10,212 bases of DNA from JAEUMD01 sp964559355 (GTDB lineage Bacteria > Pseudomonadota > Alphaproteobacteria > Rhizobiales > Hyphomicrobiaceae): assembly GCA_964559355.1 (NCBI GenBank), contig CAZLHQ010000121.1, forward strand, positions 1 through 10,212, in the 5' to 3' direction. A program made the translations under genes and the position numbers. Position 1 is the first letter of the stretch, and each line of letters begins with the position of its first letter. The notes below the pieces were generated by a model, which was not told the origin of the DNA, made no database searches, and saw only the letters and a list, made by a program, of their open reading frames with translations. Of this stretch, positions 5,551 through 10,212 are shown one piece after another.

Positions 5551-7335
5551 CTAAAAGCCACCGAACAGGTTCTGGAAGAAGTCGCCAAGCGCATTCTGCT
5601 TGCCCGGCGAGTTGGCGCTCATTTCCATCGGATCGGGCCGCACGTACTCGACCGGCAGCAGATGATCGCGGTGGCGCGGGATCTGGTCCCACTTGCCGGC
5701 CAGCGCCAAGCGGATGCGCTTCTCGTGCAGGTACATGTCCGGGCGCGACTGCAACTCCCCATCGTCATCGACCCAGGCGGTGAAGTAGGTGACGTGCACG
5801 GGGATCTTGCTTTCGAGCGCGATGTTGTTGTTTTCCGGTCCTGTTCGCAGCAGGGTCTGCACCTGCTCGGGCTCCCAGCCCTTGTCCTCCTTCAGAACGA
5901 CTTCGGCCAGCTTAACCGGGTTCCGGACGCGCATGCAGCCGTGCGAGAAGGTGCGTTGCGTTGAGTTGAAGAGGTTCTTGGTCGGCGTGTCGTGCATGTA
6001 GACTTGGTGCTTGTTCGGGAACAGGAACTTGACGACGCCCAGCACATTGCCACCGCCGGGCGGCTGGTAGACGTGATAGTTGCGGATGTCGGCACGGCTC
6101 CAGTCGACGCTGACGGGATCGACCTCGCGGCCGTTGTATTGCAGGCGCAGGCCCTGGCGTTGCAGTGTGCCGCCGCGCGCGAGCGAGGGCAGCAGTTCCT
6201 TGACCTTGATCGACTCCGGCACGCCCCAGAACGGGTGCAGCACCACCGTTTCCATCTCGTGCGAGAACACCGGTGTCTGCTTGTCGGTTTGTCCGGAGAT
6301 GATGCGTTCCTCGTGGATGATGCCGCCATCCTTGACCACGCGCACCATGAATTCGGGCAGGTTGACCCAGACGTGGGTGCTCCCCAAGTCCTCCGGCATC
6401 CAGCGCCAGGCTTCCATGTTGGCGATGACGAGGCCTTCATCGAGGCTGCGCTGGCCACCGTTGAGGGCGGCGCGCGTCGACTTGCCGACGATGCCATCCG
6501 GCTTCATGCCGTTATTGCGCTGATACTCTTTGACGGCGGCTTCCAGCTCGCTGTCATAATGCTCGGGATCAGGCGCCGCGCCATTGGAGGCCGTCGCCGG
6601 CAGCGCCGCCTTGAGACGCTGGCGCAAGACAACGACATCGGCGAGCTTCTTGCCGGGAATGAGCGTCGGACCCGACGTCGGCATCACCACTGGGCGCTCG
6701 GTTGTTTCGTTGCCGCGCATCTGCAGCAGCTTGCGGCGCAGGCGCGCAAAGCCCTCGTGCTTGGGATGCAGGCCTACGAGGTAGCCGCCGGTGTCGTCGG
6801 TGGCCGTCAGCGCCTCGAGCACCTTCACGGGCGACAGGATCGGCGGGTCGCGATCCAGATACGAACTCATCTTGCGGGGATCGGGGATGCGGCCGCCGCG
6901 CGCGAAGCGGGCGTATTTCAAGGCCGCCAGCGATAGCTTCGTCTCAGCGCCGGCAAGTGTCTCGCGGTCGGGTGACGTGCCGAGATCGGCCTTGGGCAGA
7001 TCGAACGCGGTGACGTCGAGGCCCCAATCGTTGGCGCGCTCGATTTCCTCGATGGCGGCGCGTGCCTTGGGCTTCATGCCGCCAGCATCCGTCCAGATCG
7101 GCTGGTTGGCGCGCGAGATGTAGAACTGAGCCAGCGCCTCGCGATCGGAAACATCGGCTTCGCTCCACCCCTTTTGCATGGCTTGCAGCGCCGCCAGTCT
7201 TTCTCGCACGGCGATGCCGATGCCTTCGTCCGCCGTGATCAGTTTTTGCGGTGGATCGGGCTCGAGTGCGGCGGCGTTAGGCGGCAGCGATGTCAGGGCA
7301 AGCAGCGGTAGCGCGTAAATGGCCAGGCGGCGCAT
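5551..7335 (-). CDS. YcbB-type L,D-transpeptidase (YkuD domain), periplasmic
   Basis: The 594-residue protein has a signal peptide (1-23, ending NAAA), an L,D-transpeptidase scaffold domain (about 55-215, with QPIWTDAGG), a peptidoglycan-binding domain (about 230-295, with YQRNNGMKPDGIVGKSTRAAL), and a YkuD catalytic domain (about 320-475). The active site is complete: YMHDTP (His448) and SHGCMRV with catalytic Cys467. Enzymes of this architecture (E. coli YcbB/LdtD) join mDAP residues to make 3-3 cross-links in the periplasm. The C-terminal tail (about 475-594), with VTYFTAW and DDDGELQ, is the usual family ending. The ATG at 7335 is chosen because GAGGGAGA (7341-7348) precedes it by 5 nt and the signal peptide follows directly; the frame is open to 7380. 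The downstream DUF882 peptidase gene on the same strand suggests a linked make/cleave role. Which Ldt paralogue it corresponds to cannot be said. Confidence 0.93.
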   Translation of the reverse strand: MRRLAIYALPLLALTSLPPNAAALEPDPPQKLITADEGIGIAVRERLAALQAMQKGWSEADVSDREALAQFYISRANQPIWTDAGGMKPKARAAIEEIERANDWGLDVTAFDLPKADLGTSPDRETLAGAETKLSLAALKYARFARGGRIPDPRKMSSYLDRDPPILSPVKVLEALTATDDTGGYLVGLHPKHEGFARLRRKLLQMRGNETTERPVVMPTSGPTLIPGKKLADVVVLRQRLKAALPATASNGAAPDPEHYDSELEAAVKEYQRNNGMKPDGIVGKSTRAALNGGQRSLDEGLVIANMEAWRWMPEDLGSTHVWVNLPEFMVRVVKDGGIIHEERIISGQTDKQTPVFSHEMETVVLHPFWGVPESIKVKELLPSLARGGTLQRQGLRLQYNGREVDPVSVDWSRADIRNYHVYQPPGGGNVLGVVKFLFPNKHQVYMHDTPTKNLFNSTQRTFSHGCMRVRNPVKLAEVVLKEDKGWEPEQVQTLLRTGPENNNIALESKIPVHVTYFTAWVDDDGELQSRPDMYLHEKRIRLALAGKWDQIPRHRDHLLPVEYVRPDPMEMSANSPGKQNALGDFFQNLFGGF

Positions 7336-7380
7336 CAGATTCTCCCTCGTTGGCCGCACGCTAATCAACGTTCGCGGCAA

Positions 7381-7407
7381 ATTCTAGCCACGAGCGTTGA
7401 AATGCAA
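7381..7407 (-). promoter_or_regulatory. Possible promoter of the L,D-transpeptidase gene
   Basis: On the minus strand TAGAAT (complement of 7381-7386) is a good -10, and TTGCAT (complement of 7402-7407) is a fair -35, but the 15-nt spacer is short. The position, about 45-70 nt before the start at 7335, is sensible. Prediction only. Confidence 0.25.
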
Positions 7408-7524
7408 CACTGGGCGAGGATCGTGATCAAATCGTGTTGCGCCTTTGCCGATTGCGATGCGACGTGTGTGCCGCAGCGGCGAAGGAGCAGGATTATCATC
7501 GCCGTAATTCGCGATAACGAAGCG

Positions 7525-7725
7525 GTTGACGCGTGGCTCGAAGCCATAGTCCTGCATCATCCTATAGAGAGTGTTAATCAGCCGATCTCGATGCGCTTGG
7601 CGACCTCGGTCATGTGACCGAAATTGCGGCCGAGTGCCAGGCGGATCAGGCCGGCCTCGATGCCCCCCGAGAAACGAATGTCGCCGTTGCAGTTGACGGC
7701 GGCGATGCCGAACACCCCGCCGTCG
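7525..7725 (-). pseudogene. Decayed 3' fragment of an NtrC-type sigma-54 regulator gene (Fis-type HTH end)
   Basis: Translated on the minus strand in two frames, this segment reads GIAAVNCNGDIRF...GLIRLALGRNFGHMTEVAKRIEIG and then, after a frameshift, NTLYRMMQDYGFEPRVN. These match the C-terminal end of the intact regulator at 9611-10212 (GIAAVTSDGDIRS...MIRLALGRYRGHMTEVAKRLKIG, STLYRKMQEYGLEPRVS). At DNA level 7525-7725 aligns with 9614-9812 at about 80% or a little more by eye. A net 2-nt insertion near 7570-7580 breaks the frame, the stop codon is lost, and the part encoding the receiver and AAA+ domains is absent. Many of the differences change amino acids, as expected of sequence free of selection. 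It cannot encode a working regulator. It sits directly upstream of the three-gene secreted-protein operon, while the intact copy sits just beyond that operon in the same orientation. Confidence 0.85.
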
Positions 7726-7822
7726 CCGGCCCTGCAAGGCTCCGGTTGTTGGCGCTCGAGGCGAGGGTCGGCAACGCCGACGCGGTCGTTAGTGAAACAA
7801 TGACCATATCTCATTCTCCGAC

Positions 7823-7862
7823 TTGGCCAGTCGAATTTTATCGAATTGCTTCAACTGGCCGA
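7823..7862. promoter_or_regulatory. Inverted-repeat element enclosing a 10-bp-period direct repeat, upstream of the secreted-protein operon
   Basis: GGCCAGT (7825-7831) and ACTGGCC (7854-7860) are perfect inverted arms separated by 22 nt. Overlapping and between them is TCGAATT-TTA-TCGAATT (7831-7847), a direct repeat with a period of 10, about one helical turn. The element ends about 55 nt before the ATG at 7917. The layout suggests a regulator binding site at the operon promoter. No clear -10/-35 pair could be assigned and the regulator is unknown. Confidence 0.35.
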
Positions 7863-7916
7863 AAGGTCCGTTCCCGTATGGTCGGCGGGTAGTCGGTGCG
7901 TGAAAGGATGACATCT

Positions 7917-8396
7917 ATGCGCTCAAAGTTTCTGGCCTTGGCTGGTGCGGTCGCCAGCATGGGATTGGCAAACCCGGTTTCGGCCGCCGCCGTCGACACC
8001 AATGTGCCCTTTCTTGCGGAGATAACGTCGTCATGCGCGGTCGCGCTCGGGACCCCCGGTACGCTGGCCGCCAATGCCAATTACTCGACCCTGTCGTCGA
8101 AGGACGGTGGCATCTCCGGTACGGCGTCGGTGGTGACGACCGGTTTAGGCTTCAAGATCAGCGCAATCGCACCGAGTTCATTCGTTAGCGCACCCACCGG
8201 TGGCGGTGACGGCGTGACGTTCACGGCGAGTTACGAGACCACGGGGGCGACCTCCACCGGCCAGTTGCCCGGCGCGACGACGACCGATCTCAGCCTTGGC
8301 GTGACAGCGATGACGGTCGATCTCGTCGCGGATCGCGCTTCTGGCGCTTATCCGGCCGGCTCCTACCGCGCTGAAGTGATCGTCAGGTGTGAATGA
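7917..8396 (+). CDS. Secreted spore-coat-U-like/pilin-like protein (first gene of operon)
   Basis: The 159-residue product has a signal peptide (about 1-24, ending SAA) and a mature domain rich in Thr, Ser, Gly, Ala and Val that should be almost all beta strand. It has two cysteines, Cys40 in EITSSCAV and Cys158 at the very end (VIVRCE), placed so they could form a disulfide linking the first and last strands. The ending YPAGSYRAEVIVRC resembles the last strand of spore-coat-protein-U (SCPU) and chaperone-usher pilin-type domains. It is shorter than a protein with two SCPU domains. ATG 7917 is chosen because GAAAGGA lies about 8 nt before it; ATG 7908 and GTG 7896 in frame lack spacing for a ribosome site. 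The next gene overlaps its stop (ATGA). A role as a surface subunit or adhesin is inferred from fold resemblance and from the chaperone-like neighbour, not from a direct match. Confidence 0.6.
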   Translation: MRSKFLALAGAVASMGLANPVSAAAVDTNVPFLAEITSSCAVALGTPGTLAANANYSTLSSKDGGISGTASVVTTGLGFKISAIAPSSFVSAPTGGGDGVTFTASYETTGATSTGQLPGATTTDLSLGVTAMTVDLVADRASGAYPAGSYRAEVIVRCE

Positions 8397-8806
8397 TGGG
8401 CCGCTTGGGGGGAGGGGCTGCAGCGACGATCGTAGTCGCGACGTGGGAGGTCATCGGTTCGACCGGTGCCGCTCATGCGCAATCGATGTCGCCGATGCGC
8501 GGTGAGGTTCGCAGTTTCTCGGACGAGTTCGCAATCCGCGTCACGCCGGCCAACGTCTATCAGCACCGCATCCAGGTCGAGGTGCGTGTCTACGACGAGC
8601 GCTTCGCGCCGGTCGCAGCACGGGTGCATCCCGCCACCATGACCCTCGGCCCCAACGGCAGCCGTAGGGTTGTCGTCATGGTTCCGTTCGACGGTGCCAA
8701 GCAAAGACGCGTGCGCGTCTGCACGGAAAGCGTGCCTTTCGCTTCGAAAACCCAGCAGGTGAGGACCCAGATATGCGGACGCTTCCTGGCTACGCGCGTC
8801 AACTGA
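8393..8806 (+). CDS. Small PapD-like periplasmic chaperone (single N-terminal-type domain)
   Basis: The 137-residue product has a signal peptide (1-30, ending AHAQ) and one beta-rich domain. The order of elements recalls the N-terminal domain of fimbrial chaperones: alternating strand QVEVRVYDERFAPV (61-74), then VHPATMTLGPNGSRRVVVMV (78-97), the position where chaperones carry their Pro-rich strand before an R-rich pairing strand, then RRVRVCTESVPF (105-116). Two cysteines (110 and 128) could form a disulfide. Classical PapD-type chaperones are about 230-250 residues with two Ig-like domains; the second is missing here. Start ATG 8393 overlaps the previous stop by 4 nt (ATGA), with another ATG at 8396, pointing to translational coupling. 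The next gene begins inside its last 34 nt. It may escort the product of 7917-8396. The assignment rests on motif pattern and context only. Confidence 0.55.
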   Translation: MMGRLGGGAAATIVVATWEVIGSTGAAHAQSMSPMRGEVRSFSDEFAIRVTPANVYQHRIQVEVRVYDERFAPVAARVHPATMTLGPNGSRRVVVMVPFDGAKQRRVRVCTESVPFASKTQQVRTQICGRFLATRVN

Positions 8807-9528
8807 GCGCACTTGCCGGCCTCGTGATGATGCTGGTCGCACCTGGCAGCGCGGTTGCCCAAGTGCGCGACAACTACAATCCATATTACTATTCGAACCA
8901 GACCTATACCTACGGCATGAATCTGCCGCAGGTGCCGATCCCGAATGGTCAGGACGAAGTACGTTCCGCCGACGGCACGACGTGCCGGTCGAGCATGGCC
9001 GGCAACAGCGCCTATCTCGATGTGGGAGCGATCGGCTCGCAGGGTTATGGTGGCGAATTCGACCAGGGTACGTTCTACGGGCGGCTGATCATTCCGCTTG
9101 GCGAGAAGCCAAATCGCGTCGATTGCACCAAGCTCTACGAATTGGAAATCCGCCGGCTGCGCCACGAACTCGAACTCGTCCGCGCTGGTAGCGGGAGCAT
9201 GGTCCCGATGGTCGCCACACCGCAAAGTGCAGCAGCCGCTCCTGGATCGGCGCCTGCCGCAACTACAGCGGAAAAGCCGCTGGTCCCGGCAACGAAGGGA
9301 ACCAAAAAGTCGAACTCGGAGGCGACCAAGGCTGGCAGCTGGTCAAACAGCGGCTGGAGCACGGACGGCTGGCAGCAGCGCCAGAATCTGGGAATGAAGG
9401 TGGCGGCAGATCGTCGGGCGACACCCACAGACAAGCAGAAGAAGCCGGCGCCTGCGAAGACCTCGGCGACCACTGTTGCCGCCGACACGACGAGCGGCTG
9501 GATGCCTGTGGTGGTTGTTCACCAATAG
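8773..9528 (+). CDS. Secreted protein of unknown function, third gene of the operon
   Basis: The 251-residue product carries a signal peptide (1-29, ending AVA). A Tyr/Asn-rich segment follows (NYNPYYYSNQTYTYG, 34-48), then a conserved-looking domain (about 70-138) with Cys71 and Cys118: YLDVGAIGSQGYGGEFDQGT (81-100), FYGRLIIPLG (101-110), DCTKLYELEIRRLRHELELV (117-136). The last piece should be a short charged helix. Residues 140-251 are Ala/Thr/Ser/Lys low complexity, with SWSNSGW and DGW Trp repeats near 189-200, and end in a hydrophobic MPVVVVHQ. I do not recognise the family. ATG 8773 lies inside the end of the chaperone-like gene (34-nt overlap) with AGGA about 7 nt upstream, so the three genes form one tightly coupled operon. 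A surface, anchoring or assembly role with the two upstream products is an inference. Confidence 0.6.
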   Translation: MRTLPGYARQLSALAGLVMMLVAPGSAVAQVRDNYNPYYYSNQTYTYGMNLPQVPIPNGQDEVRSADGTTCRSSMAGNSAYLDVGAIGSQGYGGEFDQGTFYGRLIIPLGEKPNRVDCTKLYELEIRRLRHELELVRAGSGSMVPMVATPQSAAAAPGSAPAATTAEKPLVPATKGTKKSNSEATKAGSWSNSGWSTDGWQQRQNLGMKVAADRRATPTDKQKKPAPAKTSATTVAADTTSGWMPVVVVHQ

Positions 9529-9545
9529 TCGCGTCAGCGACCAAG

Positions 9546-9584
9546 TAAAAAAACAAAACGGCCGGTTCGATGCACCGGCCGTTT
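9546..9584 (-). terminator. Strong intrinsic terminator of the sigma-54 regulator gene, shared convergent position
   Basis: A perfect 10-bp stem AAACGGCCGG (9556-9565) / CCGGCCGTTT (9575-9584) with a 9-nt loop is followed on the minus strand by TTTTGTTTTTTT (complement of 9547-9558). This is a classic Rho-independent terminator 27 nt past the regulator stop (9611). On the plus strand the same hairpin lies just after the operon stop (9528) but is followed only by GTTTCGCC, so it would be weaker in that direction. Confidence 0.88.
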
Positions 9585-9610
9585 CGCCTTGGTCTGGTGG
9601 AAAACGTACC

Positions 9611-10212
9611 TCAGCTGACGCGCGGCTCCAGGCCATACTCCTGCATCTTGCGATAGAGGGTAGAGCGGCCGATCTTGAGGCGCTTGGCGACCTCGGTCAT
9701 ATGACCGCGATAGCGGCCGAGCGCCAGGCGGATCATGTCGGCCTCGATGTCCTCCAAGGAACGAATGTCGCCATCGGAGGTGACGGCGGCGATGCCGAGT
9801 GCACCATCGCTGCCATTGCCGGCGTGGATCTCGATCGTCTGGGGAACGCAATCCTCAGCGCCCAACAGTGCCGGCCCCTTGTAGGCGGGCTCTTTGGGTA
9901 GCGGCGCGGGCGCGGCCGGCACCGCGACGTCGAAGCCTTCGACATGGGCCGCGATCTGCGGGAACTCGTTGACGGTAAGCTCGGAGCCGTCCGCAAGAAC
10001 CACGGCACGGAATACCGCGTTCTCGAGCTGTCGCACGTTGCCGGGCCAGGCGTATGCTTCGAGCAGCGCCTGGGCGTCGGGCGCGATGCCGACAATGCGC
10101 TTGCCCTCTTCGGCGGCAAAGCGGGCGAGGAAGTGGCGCGCCAGATCGGCAACGTCGCTGAGGCGCTCTTTGAGCGGCGGCACCCAGATCGGGAAGACGT
10201 TGAGGCGGTAGT
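9611..10212 (-). CDS. NtrC-type sigma-54-dependent transcription regulator, C-terminal part (5' end outside window)
   Basis: About 200 codons of the 3' end are present and the frame runs off the right edge. The visible part begins in the sigma-54 AAA+ domain (YRLNVFPIWVPPLKER, which follows the canonical YRLNVFPIxxPPLRxR) and includes WPGNVRQLEN of the same domain. A GTG at 10183 is the Val of this motif and not a start. After a variable Pro/Ala linker comes a Fis-type helix-turn-helix (HTH_8): IEADMIRLALG, then MTEVAKRLKIGRSTLYRKM, ending QEYGLEPRVS. Such proteins activate sigma-54 promoters, usually under a histidine kinase; the receiver domain that would show this lies outside the window. 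The target genes are unknown. A decayed copy of its last ~200 nt lies at 7525-7725 on the same strand, on the far side of the secreted-protein operon. Confidence 0.93.
   Translation of the reverse strand, partial: YRLNVFPIWVPPLKERLSDVADLARHFLARFAAEEGKRIVGIAPDAQALLEAYAWPGNVRQLENAVFRAVVLADGSELTVNEFPQIAAHVEGFDVAVPAAPAPLPKEPAYKGPALLGAEDCVPQTIEIHAGNGSDGALGIAAVTSDGDIRSLEDIEADMIRLALGRYRGHMTEVAKRLKIGRSTLYRKMQEYGLEPRVS

Larger units (their letters stand above)
7336..7916. other. Divergent intergenic region with regulator-gene remnant
   Basis: These 581 nt hold no intact gene. The parts I can name are the transpeptidase ribosome site and possible promoter (7341-7407), a decayed copy of the 3' end of a sigma-54 regulator gene (7525-7725), and an AT-rich element with inverted and direct repeats (7823-7862) ahead of the secreted-protein operon. 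Nothing recognisable was seen at 7408-7524 or 7726-7820, although weak similarity to the regulator gene may continue a little past 7725. Confidence 0.55.

Noticed and set aside
5992..6936. 314-codon plus-strand open frame opposite the L,D-transpeptidase gene
   Set aside because: Shadow of a well-supported gene whose active-site motifs and domains are unambiguous; the frame has no recognisable protein.
7578..7814. Minus-strand open frame containing a Fis-like helix, as an independent small regulator
   Set aside because: The frame ends in the middle of the helix-turn-helix; the rest of the domain continues in another frame, so it is a broken copy and not a small gene.
9611..10183. Treating GTG 10183 as the start of a 190-residue Fis-type protein
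   Set aside because: That GTG is the Val within a conserved AAA+ motif and the frame continues upstream to the window edge, so the gene is partial.
1..10212. CRISPR array, transposase, integrase, rRNA or toxin-antitoxin genes
   Set aside because: No regularly spaced repeats, no recombinase motifs, no RNA gene signatures and no paired small genes were found on either strand.

Overview
The window looks like chromosomal DNA of a high-GC alphaproteobacterium, most likely a member of the Hyphomicrobiales (Rhizobiales). The supports are a GapR (DUF2312) gene, an OxyR of the two-cysteine type, a DUF882 peptidase beside a YcbB-type L,D-transpeptidase, an NtrC-type sigma-54 activator, and an intergenic palindrome at the left edge that resembles dispersed repeats of this order. 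The genus cannot be fixed from the sequence alone.

Layout from left to right. 1-107: intergenic palindrome and probable terminator. 108-935 (-): secreted Met/Gly/Pro-rich protein with a C-terminal Spy/CpxP-like LTXXQ domain. 1245-1538 and 1563-2018 (+): gapR and a DUF4826 gene, a likely operon. 2398-3546 (+): oxyR with an unusual basic C-terminal tail. 3656-5221 (-): secreted DUF882 (MepK/YcbK-like) murein endopeptidase with a long Pro/Ala-rich extension. 5551-7335 (-): periplasmic YcbB-type L,D-transpeptidase. 7525-7725 (-): frameshifted remnant of the 3' end of an NtrC-type regulator gene. 7917-9528 (+): a compact operon of three overlapping secreted-protein genes (spore-coat-U-like pilin/adhesin candidate, single-domain PapD-like chaperone, unknown secreted protein). 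9546-9584: strong intrinsic terminator. 9611-10212 (-): 3' part of an intact NtrC-type sigma-54 regulator that runs off the window.

Functional themes. Most of the window concerns the cell envelope and its stress. The transpeptidase would make 3-3 (mDAP-mDAP) peptidoglycan cross-links, and relatives of the DUF882 enzyme cut such links, so the two adjacent genes form a plausible make-and-break pair. OxyR senses peroxide. The Met-rich Spy-like protein could bind metal or buffer unfolded periplasmic proteins.

The most unusual part is the right-hand 2.3 kb. The three-gene secretion cassette has a chaperone-like gene but no usher in view. It is bracketed by two same-orientation copies of about 200 nt: the intact 3' end of the sigma-54 regulator gene on the right, and a decayed copy on the left (about 80% identical by eye, with a 2-nt frameshift and a lost stop). 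This suggests that the cassette arrived, or the region was rearranged, by an event that duplicated the end of the regulator gene.
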